DNA of 64,000 bases from Chelydra serpentina (Eukaryota > Chordata > Testudines > Chelydridae): positions 32,305,001-32,369,000 of the forward strand of contig JBAIAC010000004.1 in assembly GCA_037349315.1 (NCBI GenBank), in the 5' to 3' direction. The position numbers and the translations under genes were made by a program. Each line of letters starts with the position of its first letter. Position 1 is the stretch's first letter. Positions 1 through 13,114 of this stretch are shown here, piece after piece. Under the pieces are notes generated by a model, which was given only the letters and a program-made list of their open reading frames with translations, had not been told where the DNA came from and searched no databases.

Positions 1-2805
1 TTCTAATACTAAGAGTAGAGGGATGGAAGGCAAGGGGAGAGAGAAACACCAAAATATCTATCTATATATTTTATACATACAAGTCAAGACTCTCAGAAAA
101 TTGGTGCCTAAAATTAGGCTCCTAATAAGTGGCTTTATTTTTAGAAGTGTTGAACCATTGATTTCAATGGGACATACTAATGGAAATGAAGAATTTTCTG
201 TTGTTGAATTTAGTGTATCATTGAAACTATCCCACAAATGGAGGAGATAGCTAGTTCCTTTTGATGTCTATAGAGAACAGAGGATTTTTTTAAAATGTGC
301 CTTTGTTTCCATAAATCTAATTTAAATTAAGCTGCTTTTCCCCTAGTCTAACTGAAGTCTACTTTCAGGTAATGCACTTATTGTTGTAATACTAATGCTT
401 CATGAAAAGCTACAGCATCCCCCATCAAATCCTTCTTCAAAATATTTCTTTGGTTTGCTTTCCATCACTCATATCCACTTCAGGGCTGTCTACCTCTCCT
501 TCACATCTGTGTCATCTCCACTCCACTCAGTGGCAGTTGACATTGGTTTGGTTCTGGATTTCTTTAATTTAAAATGAGATGAAAACAACGCCAAATTTGA
601 ATAAAGTGGGGAAAGGAGATTGACAGTGACACTGACTAAGCATTATATAATTTCTTTCTCCCATCAAACATCTTCCCTTCAACCCAATACTATATTGCTT
701 GTTTTGCTGGTTTGGGCTTGGATCATGTTTACTGAATTTGCAGAGTTGCTATTTTGGATTTCACCCATGGGGTCAATGGACAACTATAAAAAGTTCTCAC
801 AGTTATCGCATTGAGTTTGGTTACTGTGCCCAGCAGAGACGTTGTACTATAATACAATTTCATTCTGTATAGTCTTTCATACAATCTGTCCCGAAAAAGG
901 ATATAAAAATCTATAAATAATGACAGAATGATTGCTCTAAATGAAATGTACCAAAATGATAAGAAAAGTAAATAAGGACAAAGCTAAATATAGAAGATCA
1001 AGTGAGAACCTGACAAATTAAGAAGAAAATAAATATGAGAAAAGTCAGCACACTAGTTCAAAACAGAAAGCAAGAAATGCTTCTAGACAATCACAGCAAC
1101 AGTATTTCATTTTAATTTATTTGGAGAAATGTGACCATAGCCTGGGGACTGGGACAACCACATTTTCTTGTCAGATAACATTTGAAGTCTTAGCTGCCCT
1201 GTAGAAAAAAAGGTGGGATAAAAGTTTGTTGCCAACTCACAATTTTGTCACGAGTCTTACTACATTCAGAGTTTTTCTTAAAGCTCCAGCTGCTGGAATC
1301 ATGACATTGCATGAGAATCTCAACTTGCATTAAAAAGTAAGTTTCTAGCCCTCGTGATTGCTGAAAAAAGCTTGGAAATGTGAACCAAAATGTATTCTTT
1401 TTTTAAAAAATCTTATGATTTTTAGCCAATCTTGATTTTTGAAAATTTGGGCCCCAGGCTCCTCCACATTCCTAACAGGCTTCACCATTTGCAAGCAGAA
1501 GTGAGAGCAAGGCTTTTCCTTCCACCAGCTCTAATACCAGAGTGGCTCAAGGCAGTCTCAAGAGGCTCATTCCCTACTCCAGGAATACGTGTTGCTTTTC
1601 ACTTTAGAGGGCTGGTGTTATTTATATAAATGTTAGTTATTTTTGTGCACTGTTGTGTAATAAATCCCTTGAATTTAGGGGGGGGGGGGGAGAAATTCCC
1701 CATCTCTGTTTTATCCTCAGTTACCAAGCTAGTCTATTGTGTGCCATGTCTTAAGTCCACCCTTAAGGTAAAAGAGCCCATTTGCAAGATTTGTTTCCTG
1801 GTCTTTGTCCCCCTGGAAGTGGCAACTCCCATGCTTCTAGTACTGGAGAAAAGGAGAGATTTGATCCATTTCTTTTTCAGAGCACCTGTCTCAAGACCCT
1901 TAAACACAAATCAAAAAATCAAGTTTGCTTTCCTATTAATAATTGCATCTCCCTGTTAGGCTCCCCAAAAACCTGCCCTCTTCTTTGTGCAGTGGAACAT
2001 CATTAATTCTGCTGCCATGTACATACCATTGGCATTCTTAGTGAAGGCTAGAGCAGACAACTAGTTTATTTGTAGATGTAGAAATACTGTACATGCGCTC
2101 TGTTTCCATTCTGAAAATCAAAACAACTTCAAAGACCATCAAGTTCATCCGCAATTATAACATGTATTACTTCTTTTCAAAAGACCCCATGAACAAGTGC
2201 TCTGAACTTTAAATCATGCCAAATCATCTTAAACTGAGAAGCCATCCTGGCCACATGGCATTTGCAGATTGAGATTCCGAGCCAGAATAGAACTGCTCTC
2301 TTGGGTCACACAGTCTTTGCTTCCACAACTTGTTGTGACTCTCATTCCATCTTACCATACCTTCCCTTTCCATATGAAGCACCCCATTATTTCTACTTCA
2401 TAAAGCCATACATTATCACAACAATATGGTTACTATAGCAGAGCATTAAGGTGGAAAAGACTTTTCTATTTAAAAGGTCAACTCTAAGTGCTCTAAAATT
2501 CACATCCTTACTCTGATTCTTTGAAATTTGCGTGATCCATGAGAGTGTGAGGGCAGGTTAGTGATCCAAATTTCAGGTCAGTTGAGCAAGATGCTACAGA
2601 CTCTACCAAAAAAAAAAAAAGTGTCTTCCCACCTTTGGGGAAAAGTAATCTGAGTACAATAGATAATTCAGAAGAGGGTCAAGCTATTTTCCAAAAGAAA
2701 GAAGAATGACACATGTGAAAGCGTGCTGGGAAAGGAGGGAAGGGAATAGGGACATAGGGAATATTATACAAGAGACACAAGGGGGACTTCAGTTGGTGAG
2801 AGAGA
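1..2805. other. AT-rich DNA without a recognised gene
   Basis: No open frame longer than about 110 residues and none resembling a known protein. The only low-complexity feature is a run of about 13 G at 1679-1691. Short frames near 1432-2006 are AT-rich and look accidental. Confidence 0.6.
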
Positions 2806-2943
2806 AATAAGCTTTTGAGGTTACACAGTGTAAGCTTGAAAGCTTGTCTCCCTCATTCACCAACAGAAGTTGGTCCAATAAAAGATATTACCTCACCTAC
2901 CTTGTGTCTAATATCTTGGGACCAACACAGCTACAACTCTGCA
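2806..2943 (+). mobile_element. Penelope-like element 3' end (relic)
   Basis: The segment has the layout I associate with Penelope-like 3' tails in reptiles: an AAGCTTG block, a stretch containing AAGTTGGTCCAATAAAAG, then GGGACCAACACAGCTACAAC. The same block order occurs, diverged, in the Penelope tails near 5.3 kb and 27.7 kb. No coding sequence remains here. The family assignment is from memory of repeat structure. Confidence 0.55.
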
Positions 2944-3059
2944 ATATACAAGGTTGGACTGATACTTTTCCATTTTCAAAACAATTCTCCAGCACTTTCT
3001 GAGCAACCCAATGTTTATGGATCGTTTGAAATGACTGTAATGGAGTTTGAAGGATGATA

Positions 3060-3559
3060 TTTAGAATATTTGAGGGAGACCCTTAGATGTCAAGGTAATA
3101 TGAAATAGGGTAAAGGGAAGCAAAAGTTGTATTCCTATTTAATGAGCCACCCAGCCATTTAAACCTTCTTTTTAAGCTTCTTATTAAAATGGGAGTGTCC
3201 CTTAATAAGTTTGCAGCCAAGGATAATAATCACTTTAAAGTATTAAACTAATGCTAAATACATAAACAAGAGAACTGGTATCAGTTTAGTGATTTTAGCA
3301 CATCAAATACCATCTGATGCTCTCTTAACAGATTATATCTTACAGCTCTTTTGTGTCCACCAAAACATAAGTATGTAGTTAGGAAGCTAAGAGCTCTGTA
3401 TACTAAGTTTTATTTAAATTAACTATATGTTTTCAAATGAAGTCTTGATAAGACTCAAAAATTTAAAAGTCAAATGAGTACATGAAGTGCACAGGATTAT
3501 ATTTTACATATTAAGGATAATGTGAAGGATTTTTTAACTGAATTAGGAACAAAAGGAAT
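3060..3559. other. AT-rich spacer, nothing recognised
   Basis: Low-complexity AT-rich sequence between a Penelope tail and a decayed LINE. No repeat or frame could be supported. Confidence 0.5.
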
Positions 3560-4990
3560 CCTAGCAATTATATTTGTCCATTACTATATAGGAATGGTAG
3601 AATTGTCAATAATAATGCAGAAAAGGCAGACGTGTTAAATAAACACTCCTGTTCTGTATTTGAGAAAATGTCATATTATGTATTCATATCATATGAGGAT
3701 GAGGATGTTGAAATACTTTCCATTCCCACAGTTACTCAGGAGGTTGTTAAACAGCAACTACTAAAGTCAAACATTGTTAAATCAGCAGGTATGGATAATT
3801 TATACCAAGAATTTTAAAAGAGCTGGCAAGGAGCTCTCTGGAATCTTAATGCTGATTTTCAATAAGTATTGAAACACTAGGAAAGTTCCATAGGGTTGAA
3901 AAAAAGCTAATATTGTGCCAATATTTTAAAAGAGCAAATAGGATGTCCTGGGTAATTATAGGCAAGACAGACAATCCTGAGCAAAAACAAAACAAAACAA
4001 AAAGCAGAACACGTGATACATGATTCAATTAATAAAAAAATTAAAGGAGGGTAATATAATTAATGCCAGTCAGTATAGGTTGAGGAAAAATAGATTTTGT
4101 CATACTAACTTGGTATCCTTTTTGGTGATATCAACCAAATTTGTAAAAGTAATAGTGTTAATGATAATATACTGAGACTTCTGTAAGGCATTTGACTTGG
4201 TGCTGCACAACATTTTGGTTAAGAAGTTAGAACTATACAAAATCAGTATGGCATACATTAAATGGATTAAAAACAGGCTAACTGACAGGTCTCAAAAATG
4301 TAACTGTAAATGGGGAAATCATCAACAAGCAGGTGTGTTTCCAGTAGGGTCCTATAGGGATCAGTTGTTGGCCTTTTAACATTTTTATGAATGACCTGAA
4401 AGGGAACAAAATCATCACTGATAATGTTTTTGGATGATACAAAGATTGGGGAAATTATCTGGATCCCCTGGTAAGCTGGGAGTAAACAAACAAAATGTGT
4501 TTCAATTGTCCAAATGTAAAGTTATGCATTTAGGAACAAAGAAAGCAGGCCATACTCACAAGACAAAGGATTCTACCCTGGGAAGTAGTGACTCTGAAAA
4601 ATACTTGGGGTCATGGTGCATAGTCAGAAGAACATGAGCTGGTGCAGCACCGTGGCCAAAACAACTAATGCAATGGATGTATAAGTACAGGAGTAGAGCA
4701 GTTATATTAACTCTGTATTTGACACTACTACAACCACTATTGGGATATTGTGTTCAATTCTGGTGTCCACAATTCAAGAAGGATTTTGAGAAATTAGGGA
4801 GAGTTCAGAGAAAAGCCATGATAATGAGTAAAGGATTGGAATCATGCCTTACAGAGAAAGGCTCAAGGAGCTCAAGCTGTTTAGCTTGTCAAAGGAGTGA
4901 TGATCATAGTTTATAAGACTGAATCTAGTCATGGAATAAGAGGGACAGCAGCCCAAAGGCGGAAGAACCATCAGACAGTGAGGGGCCATT
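3560..4990 (+). pseudogene. Decayed CR1/L3-like LINE ORF2 (RT region)
   Basis: Reading the plus strand through several frames gives, in order, pieces typical of CR1-clade ORF2. These are a linker ending near SAGMDNLYQEF (about 3780-3815), a thumb-like stretch KAFDLVLHNILVKK near 4180-4225, a WIKNRLTDRSQ piece near 4265, a KCKVMHLGTKK piece near 4515, and a C-terminal GYCVQFWCPQFKKD piece near 4745. Many stops and frameshifts separate them and the catalytic FADD box is not intact, so the copy is dead and old. Its 3' end seems to continue at 6191 after a Penelope-like insertion. CR1-clade membership is well supported; the exact subfamily is not. Confidence 0.8.
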
Positions 4991-5284
4991 TTATTTCTTT
5001 CTAATCCTGCTGTCCTCTATTTTATAAGGGCAGAAAGTTCCTCAGTGTGCACCAATCCAAATTCAATGATCAAAGTTGGTAAAAGGAAAATGGAAGAATT
5101 GTCTGTGGGATGATAAAGTGGGAATGTGAAGATAATCATTTGAGGAACTTACTCAGATGTTTCAGACAGATCTTTGCTCTGTTTTATTCCTGGTTCTCTA
5201 AAGCTAAAATTGGATGAGGAGTGCATTGTATTACTCTACTCGGAAGCAGACGATGGATGATTTCATTCATGTCCAAACTTGAAC
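4991..5284. other. Interval between LINE body and Penelope insertion
   Basis: Probably the degraded continuation of the LINE on the left, since a matching LINE 3' tail resumes at 6191. No reading frame is left. Confidence 0.35.
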
Positions 5285-6190
5285 AGGTTTCAGAGAAGTA
5301 GCCGTGTTAGTCTGTGTCAGCGAAAAGAAAAGGAATACTTGTGGCACCTTAGAGACTAACAAATTTATTTCAGCATAAGCTTTCATGGGCAACAGATCAC
5401 TTCATCAGATACATGAAATAGATCACATAGTAAGCAAATATTTATACATACAGAGAAACATGAAAAGGTGGAAGTAACCATACCAACTGTAAAAGGCTAA
5501 TTAATTGAAAGGAACTATTATCAGCAGGGGAAAGAAACTTTTGAAGTGATAATCAAGATGACCCATTACGGATAGTTGACACAGAGGTGTAAGGGTACTT
5601 ACTAGGATACTAGTAAGATTCAAATAGATTCAATTAACATAATGACCGAGCCATTCCCAGTCTCGGTTCAAAACTGAGTTAATGGTATCTAGTTTGCATA
5701 TTAATTCAAGTTCGGCAGCTTCTCGTTGGAGTCTGTTTTTGAAGCTTTTTTGTTGCAAAATTGCCACCTTTAAGTCTGTCACTGAGTGATTAGAGAGGTT
5801 GAAGTGTTCTCCTACTGGCTTTTGAATGTTATGATTCCTGATGACAGATTTGTGTCCATTTATTCTTTAGCCTAGAGACTGTCCAGTTTGGCCAATGTAC
5901 ATGGCAGAGGGGCATTGCTGGCACATGATGGCATATATCACATTGGTAGATGTGCAGGTGAACGAGCCCCTGATGGTGTGGCTGATGTGATTAGGTCCTA
6001 TGATGGTGTCACTTGAACAGATATGTGGACAAAGTTGGCATTGGGCTTTGTTGCAAGGATAGGTTCCTGGGTTAGTGTTTTTGTTGTATGGTGTGTGGTT
6101 GCTGGTGAGTATTTGCTTCAGGTTGGGGGGCTGTCTGTAAGCAAGGACTGGTCGGTCTCCCAAGATCTGTGTGAGTGAGGGATCATCTTT
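5285..6190 (-). mobile_element. Penelope-like retroelement, 5'-truncated
   Basis: The minus strand reads from a truncated coding region into a 3' tail. The tail at 5285-5400 holds GCATAAGCTTTCATGGGC, TTAGTCTCTAAGGTGCC and GACTAACACGGCTACTTCTC on the minus strand. Only the C-terminal part of the polyprotein remains. The element sits inside a plus-strand CR1/L3 relic, whose body lies to the left and whose tail lies at 6191-6375. Confidence 0.8.
5630..6163 (-). pseudogene. Penelope-like GIY-YIG endonuclease domain, one stop
   Basis: The minus-strand frame holds paired cysteines (CNKAQCQLC, then CTSTNV...CQQC) followed by the GIY-YIG core, seen as VIYAIMC and YIGQT. After an in-frame TAA at 5867-5869 the same frame stays open to a TGA at 5630-5632. 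That stretch contains RINGHKS, HFNLSNHSVTDLKV and a terminal LNRDWEWLGHY, as in Penelope-like proteins. In these elements the domain nicks target DNA for reverse transcription. There is no ATG at the left edge; the frame simply continues into the 5' truncation near 6190. With the reverse transcriptase missing and one stop present it cannot be functional. Confidence 0.82.
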
Positions 6191-6375
6191 CAGGATTCCC
6201 CATCATTGGAAACATTTAAATCAAGACTGGATGTTTTTCTAAAAGATATGCTCTAGTTCAACAATAGCTATTAGACTTGAAGCAGGAATTAGTTAATGGA
6301 AGTGCTATGTCCGTGTTACACAGGAAGTCAGACTAGGTGATCACAATGGTCCCTTCTGGCTTTGAATCTATGAAT
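6191..6375 (+). mobile_element. CR1/L3-like LINE 3' tail
   Basis: The segment contains TTTAAATCAAGACTGGATG, CAGGAAGTCAGACTAGGTGA, TGGTCCCTTCTGGC and ends in AATCTATGAATT. This is the 3' untranslated layout of an older CR1 group. It is probably the displaced tail of the LINE body at 3560-4990. Confidence 0.7.
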
Positions 6376-6801
6376 TACATTCTTCATTGCCCAGACAAAA
6401 TCCATTTGGCTGAAATAGAGTAATGTGACCAAAAATAGTTTAGTTCTCTGGTCTTCAAATAGGTAAATAACATTTAGCACTAACAACTGGCTAATAACTG
6501 TCTGAAAAGTCACATAACCCTATCCCAGTACCTTTCCCTAGGCTTTCCTGTCCCTCCTTTGGAAGCTGTTTTTCAAAGAATGCTCAGCAGTAGTAACCAT
6601 CACCTGCTTGTGGCATTTATAAGAGAAACCCAAGATTCTCTTCTCTGACCCTGAGTCCCTTGGGAAAAGTAGGTTCTCACTTTTCCTCTGAGTCATGAGC
6701 TCAACTTCATTTACTTCAGCAGAAGGAGTAGGTATTTCTCTTGTGTATTTCAGCTGCTGGCTGTTAGCTAGACACTGCAAGTTCTGGTTTGCAAAACCCA
6801 C
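6376..6801. other. Unassigned DNA
   Basis: No coding potential or recognised repeat between the LINE tail and the next LTR-like block. Confidence 0.45.
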
Positions 6802-7366
6802 TGTTACAAGGTGCTCTACTCAGCACTAGGATGCCTCCTTCAGGCCGCATCTGGGAATTAGCTATGCCAGATGGATGCCCTTTTTTTGCAGTTACTCAGC
6901 CTGTTGTCTCGCTTTGTGGCCCCTCTCTTGCTCCTTAGGAGCTGCAGTGCCTCACCTTCGTAGCTTAGCCCTCTGGCCAAGTCACATTAGTCCTCCCATT
7001 CTGGGGTGATAAAGTCTCTCCGGATGGCATCACCAATGCTCCTGCATCACTTCCCAGTAGCTGATAGGGGAATCCAAGCCTGACCCCTACATTGGGTTCC
7101 AGCTCAGGGACCCCATAGCAAGCAACCAAGGTCTACCCCTTGCTGCTGTTTCCCTAAGCTTCTTCCTACCTATCCCTCTCAAGCTTTCTCTCCCTACAAC
7201 TCCTCTGGGGTTGACCCTTCTTCTAAAGTGAGAACCCTGGAGCTTATTCTCCTTCTAGGGTTTTCACCTCCCCTCCTCTCTGCTCGCAGAGTGACTGCAG
7301 CCTCTCTCCCTACAGCTTATTTCTGCTGCAAACTGCCTGGCTTTATAATCCCATCTACTCCAGCCA
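6802..7366. mobile_element. LTR-like repeat block, copy 1
   Basis: Starts near TGTTACAAGGTGCTC and runs through pyrimidine-rich sequence ending at TTATAATCCCATCTACTCCAG. The 30826-31330 plus 32372-32521 block has the same order of phrases: a TAGCTGATAGGGGAA-like motif, an AAGCTTCTTCCTACC-like motif, and a GGCTTTATTGACC-like motif. The two are diverged copies of one family. An LTR origin is inferred from the TG start and the lack of coding capacity. Confidence 0.5.
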
Positions 7367-7660
7367 GGGGTGAAAGTAAGTATAGGGATTTACCGGTACG
7401 GAGCTGGGCTAGGGCCGGCTCTGGCCCCTGGAAGGGGCAGGGCCTCGGGTGGAAGGGGCAGGGCTGGAAGGGTCAGAGCCAGCCTCGGCCCACCCTGTAC
7501 TAGTAAGTACCTCCGCGCCCTCTCCCCTTCCCCACCCCCACCACTAGGGTAGCAGCAGCAGCCAGGGGCTCCGGCAGTGGTTTAAAGGGCCTGGAGTGGT
7601 AGCAGCAGCCGAGCCCTGGGCCCTTTAAGTAGCTGCTGGAGTCCCATCGCTGCTGGTCCT
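7367..7660. mobile_element. GC-rich MITE fragment (hAT-like, one end seen)
   Basis: Begins CAGGGGTGAAAGTAAGTAT, a terminus I associate with a hAT-type MITE. It carries GGAAGGGGCAGGGC direct repeats and two diverged GGGCCCTTTAA boxes. The mirrored terminus is not visible, so it is truncated. It interrupts the surrounding LTR-like block. Confidence 0.45.
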
Positions 7661-9130
7661 ACACTAGGCAGGAATTTCCCTATACAAAGGGAATCCTCCA
7701 GCTGCCCACTTAGGCCCCTTTTTTGCTGTCAAACCTCCCCATATACACTAGACACTTACACATATGAATGCAATCATTAAGGGTCTGATCCTGCTCCCAT
7801 TGAAATTAATGGAAGTTCAATTAATTTAGTTTCAATAGAGGCAGACTCAGATTCCATATCAGAGAAAAATGGAATGGAAAAAATATAGCAGGTAACTAAT
7901 GCAACTGCTAATGTACAACAGCACTGCCAATACAATAGCATTTACAACTATACAATAAACGCCCCTGGGGGACGAACAAATTACACAAAGCATTACTGCC
8001 TTCACTAGCAACAATAAGATTGTATGTACCACTACAATTCTCATTTGACACACTGAGAGTAAGTATGGAGACAATCTGTTCACCCACGCATCCATCCATA
8101 CAGCTAAAACGCTTTGGAATGAATGTCTAACAACAGGTTTAGTCCTGAAAATTAATTTAAAAGAAACATCACTTGTTATACCAGCCATTATTTCAGGCCT
8201 GTTATTTTAAATAAATCTGTTGCACAGTTACATTTGCTCTTTGCCAGTTTATGCTGGCCTACAGATCTGCTGCACACCAGGCTCCAAAATTCTCAGTCAT
8301 ACAGTGGTTGATTCATGTTCAGTTGGTGTGTTAAAGAAATAGAAAGACACCACACAAAAAATAAAAATTAAATAATGAAAATTAAATTGTGTGGAAGAAG
8401 ATTTTCCTGGGGCATCCAGATAAATAGAATTTTGGTCAAGCTGAGTTCAGCTAGTCAGGTTTATGATCAAGGTAACTAAAAAGAATTAAGTTCTGGTTCC
8501 ATACTGAAGAGTTTCAAATGGTGCTCCCTTGGATTTCACCTGATCTGTCATTGTGCCAATTCACTTTTAATTACACATCTGATCTATTTACCTGCAATTT
8601 ATGCAGCCTAAGAGGTCCCCATCCAAACAAGTAAGGCTTTACCTACTCACAAATTATGTACTGGTGTAACTATTACAGTTAAGGGTGTGTTTTTTGACTA
8701 AAATAGTTAAACTGGTACAGTTAAAGAGGGGCAATTTTTGTGTATGGGCAAGCCCTTAGTCACCAAGTTCATTCTGTCTTCTTCTTCAAATAAATCTTGG
8801 CCTGCAGGGAGGGTTCAGCTGAGGTCTCTTCCAGAATGTGCGTTCTGACCAGAATTCTCACCAAGCTCATTCTGTCTTCTTCTTCTTCAAATAAACAGTA
8901 CATGTCCGAGGAGCCCAATCCCTCATCCTACAGTGTATAGGTCTCTAATGTGGCATGCCCTTCTGAAACACATATCTGTAACAAAAAAACAGCAACCATG
9001 AGGTGCAAGAGTTCATGCCTAATGACCTGTTACTTCTCTTTAAATTTCATCTCATTGCAGACACAAAAGTGAGGTGTCACCTCACTTTTACTGTCAATTA
9101 TTAGCAGAAATGTTCAGTGATAAAAGGAAG
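7661..9130. other. Mostly unassigned DNA with small repeats
   Basis: Contains a short MITE-like palindrome at about 7778-7855 (GTCTGATCCTGCTCCCATTG mirrored imperfectly by CAATAGAGGCAGACTCAG). It also holds the direct duplication listed separately at 8759. No gene is supported. Confidence 0.5.
8759..8898. repeat. Direct duplication, about 99-bp spacing
   Basis: CACCAAG(T/C)TCATTCTGTCTTC with a following TTC run and CAAATAAA occurs at about 8761 and again at about 8860. The intervening 60 bases are single-copy. The second copy has one extra TTC. Confidence 0.7.
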
Positions 9131-9134
9131 TCAT

Positions 9135-9270
9135 AGACTCTCCTTCACTGGTGGTTTTCAAAAAGAGGCTGGATAGCCGTCTGTCTTGGATGGTTTAGAC
9201 ACAACAAATTCTACCTCTTGACAGGGTTAGGCTAGATGACCCTTGCAGTCCCTTCTAACCCTATGATTTG
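9135..9270 (+). mobile_element. CR1 3' tail fragment
   Basis: Contains AGAGGCTGGATAGCCGTCTG, GGCTAGATGACCCTTGCAGT and TTCTAACCCTATGATT, the 3' untranslated end of a CR1 LINE. A short direct repeat GGAGGCTGAGATACCCT follows twice at 9271-9307. Confidence 0.75.
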
Positions 9271-9307
9271 GGAGGCTGAGATACCCTCAGGAGGCTGAGA
9301 TACCCTT

Positions 9308-12300
9308 AATTTATATAATAAGAAATATTCCACAGCACTTCTCAGCTGAAGATCCCAAAGCACTTTTTAAAATTAATTAATTAAACGTCACAGCCCTCTA
9401 TGAAATATTTTTTAGATGGGCAAACTGAAATGTAGAAAGGTCATGTGACGTGCCCATAGCAAGTTAGTGGAAGAGATAGGAATGGAACCTAAGATCCTTC
9501 ATTCCCATTACTCTGACACATCCAGTAGAGACCAGATGCTGCATAGCCCTTGCATGGGTGCACAGTTTGAGGGGGGGGAAGCACGGAGTTAGAAGATTGC
9601 ATGCAGTAAGAGAATTCAACATCCTAGAATAAGGACTCTCTTTGTTCTCCCCTGACCCATATCCCACTGTCTTCCTTTCCCATTATCCACTCTGCAAATG
9701 CAACAGTGAGATTCTGAATGTGAGCTTCTACTTTGCCTTATTTAACACGTGGCATTCCCCCATCACCTGTCTGAAAGGCAGGTGCTCCCTCTGAGGCAAC
9801 TAACACTGCAAGGAGAGTTTAGTGACTATTCTTAAGTATCAACTTTGAAATACCTTGAATCCTTACAGCTGCACATTCGAACAGCAGGAAGCCTAACTCA
9901 GTTCATCTTTCTGAAGTTGCTGAATTGGAGACCACATAGCTTATTATGCATGGCTCAAATCCTGAAAGGTGTTGAGCACATGCAGCTACCAGTGATTTTA
10001 GTAGGAGGTGCAGGTGCTTACATCTCTCAAGATCCAGTTTTGGATGAGCCTTTAAAAGCAGAGATCCTGTCTTTTCTGCTTGGTTGCCATCTCCTATGCC
10101 AGAGGAAGTTACATTTCATTGGTTCTGTGCATTTGAAAATGCTTTGAGATTAAAAGTAATGTACAAATATAAATCATTAATATTATGCTTTAATTATATC
10201 TGCATTCAAATGCAGATTTCTGCTCTTCACAACTGGGATATGTCCGGAGTGGACCATGAACAAAGCATTCTCAGGCCTCCTGCATACTTTGTCTCTTTCG
10301 TATGATGAAAAAAATACTGCGTGTCAAAGTGGAAAGGAGTGTTTAGAAGTTTGGAGGGTTTTTTAATCTCATGATAGATTTCTGTGACTTGTTTGTTTCC
10401 AGCTGAGATTTCACTGGCTACTTTTCTCTTAGTTCCTTGATATTTTCCCCCCAGATTATCAACTTGTTAGCTATTTATCAAAAATAATAGCAATCCCTGC
10501 ATGTTTCACAAGGAACAAGATGTGTTTTCCTTCCTGCCCATTTATTTTGTGTAGCGCGTTGTCAGAATGTTCCTCGGGAACAGGAAAAGAAAGTTGGGAA
10601 AAGAATATAACACATTAAGACATATTTACCCTTTGGAAAGGGAGGAAACAGTCAGTGACCAAATGGCTACTCTAGCGCTGCAACTGCATGGCTCTGCCAA
10701 ATTTAAAGGAACAGCCACAGAAGGGCACACGGGGGAAAATTTTGTATAGAAGGGCAACTGTGCATTGAGGCTAGTTAGGAGGAACCAGAAAGTCATGAGG
10801 GTAGATAGATTTTGCATATGGCATAGTGACACTGTATCACAAAGCAAGAACTAAAAATATTGGGAAATAATATTTGATTTGCTTTGCTTTTCCTTTGCGT
10901 TCATCATCTGCTTTTAAAGGAATCTAATACATATGGGCTGAGTTTTTGCAAAAATCTGTAAATAAAGATAGCCATGGTTTTTCACCCACAAGGATGTATG
11001 AAGAAATCAACATACCAGGTTTAGAAAAATGAACAAGTAGTTTTAAATCTAGCCACTAATAGTTGCACCCATAAAATCCTTACAATATTCTAATTTCCCC
11101 AAGTACCTTATAAAACACTAAAGTGTTCTTGGGCTTTGGCTTTATGCCTCTTTTTTATATGTTTATACATCCCAGAAATTTATTTCCTTTGGACATTTGT
11201 AGCAGATTTTTGAAGACTTTAGTCACCATAACACCTGTGTTTTTCTCTGGCTCAATGACTTCTACAATGTGACTACTAGAGTACAATGTAGTCTTTACTT
11301 ACCCTTTGGTCTGATTATGTTAGATGGGCCTTTTTTCATAGTCCACTGAAGTCAGTAGTTAAGACTCCCAGGGACTTTAATGGTCTTTGGATCAGGCCCT
11401 TATTTTGGACAGGCAAGTGCTTAAGTCACTCATCTGCCTCTGCTGTTAGAATATGGAACAGATTGTTTCTTTCCTCTTTTATGTTGACTGTTCCCTCAGT
11501 ACCCATCTAATTTTCAAGTATCATAACATTTTATCACCTTCCTACACATTCTTTCTTCCAGGTCACAGAATGCCAAAAAGTAGGGATGATAAACACCTGT
11601 TGGGGGGAAAAAGCCAATTTCCCTGCCAAAAGGAGATTGTTGTTGTAAAATTTTAGTGCTTTGGCCAGTCTAGTTTTAAGTGTCCCGTATATGTATTAAT
11701 TATGAACCAAAATGTTCCAAGCTATTAGACAGATCCTTCTGTCCCAAAATGTTTTCTCTCACAAATGTCCTCTGTTTTGAATGACTAAGCCAATTCTTTA
11801 TCCCCTCTCACACTGTATGACTTTGTATATTTATCTTTTATTGCATTTATTTATTGCCGATGGAAGCTGAAAGCCTCTATTTATCTATATTCTAGGTACT
11901 GCTCAAGCAGGAGCAATGCAAAATTCTCACCACTAAACCAGCAGTGCACCTTGGTCATCACCTGGAGGTACCCATTAGAGGAACTTTTATCCAATAAACT
12001 TCCTGTTAACTCCTCGCATCCCGAAGGAGAGTGTGGGGTAGTCACCTTCATGGCACCTGTCAATCTGCCACCAGAGCCTAAAGACAGTGCTCTTTGTCAG
12101 AAAAATTCTGACTACCTCCAGTGGGAAGCTTTTTAAACCTAAAGATTTATATCAAGTACCAAGGTTATCTGCAGAAGCAAGCTGCATTCTAATTGAGTTA
12201 TTGACAAGAGCACTTCTAGAGAAAGAAAACAGAGAAGACTGAAATGGGATTTTTGGCTTCTTCTAAACATGCCCCATGTTATTTAATAATGTATCTAATT

Positions 12301-12484
12301 TAAGCCAGTTACATTAGGGTGATTTGTTATCCAATTCTTGTTTCCAAATAGGAAGAAAATTCCTGCCAATTTTCTCATTACATTTGGATATCCTATCCCC
12401 AGCAATGATTCATAGCCATTCGTTTTTTTAAATACCTAATCAAAATTAGTGTTGCTTATAAAAGGTAATTGTTGAAATAAAGTA
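9308..12484. other. Largely unassigned DNA with small MITE relics
   Basis: Two short palindromic relics can be seen. At about 9955-10045, ATCCTGAAAGGTGTTGAGCA is mirrored loosely by GGTGCAGGTGCTTACATC. At about 11330-11400 a mirror-like piece ends in GGATCAGGCCCT. Frames here, including one of 100 codons at 9845, show no protein resemblance and overlap the first relic. Confidence 0.5.
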
Positions 12485-13114
12485 TGGCTGTTGATTAATC
12501 GCGGTTAACTCACGCGATTAACTGAAAAAAATTAATCACAATTATTCGCAGTTTTACTCGCACTGTTAAACAATAGACTACCAATTGAAATTTTTTAAAT
12601 ATTTGGATGTTTTTCTACATTTTCGAATATATTGATTTCAATTACAACACAGAATACAAAGTGTAGAGTGCTCACTTTATATTATTTTTTATTACAGATA
12701 TTTGCTCTGTACAAATGATAAACAAAAGAAATGCTATTTTTCAATTCACCTCATACAAGTACTGTAGTGCAATCTCTTTATTGTGAAAGTGCCATTTACA
12801 AATGTAGATTTCTTTTTGTTACTTAACTGCACTCAAAAACAAAACAATGTAAAACTTTAGAGCATAAAGTCCATTCAGTCCTACTTCTTGTTCAGCCATT
12901 TTCTCATACAAACAAGTTTATTTACATTTGCAGGAGATAATGCTGCCTGCTTCTCATTTACAATGTCACCTGAAAGTGAGAACAGGCATTCACATGGCAC
13001 TTTTGTAGCCGGCATTGCAAGGTATTTATGTGCTGGATATGCTAAACATTTGTATGCCCCTTCATGCTTTGGACATCATGCCAGAGGACATGCTTCCATG
13101 CTGATGATGCTCAT
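12485..13114 (-). mobile_element. hAT transposon 3' part, inverted half
   Basis: At 12488-12545 lies an end rich in TTAATCGCGGTTAA-type motifs. Minus-strand transposase sequence follows: the frame ending at the TAG at 12881-12883 reads through VPCE.LFSLSGDIVN, then ALSPANVNKLVC and WLNKK before the stop. This is the C-terminal dimerisation region of hAT transposases. Upstream it continues through KHEGAYK to about 13114 with a stop and small changes. The junction with the oppositely oriented half lies in an A10 run near 13117. Confidence 0.8.
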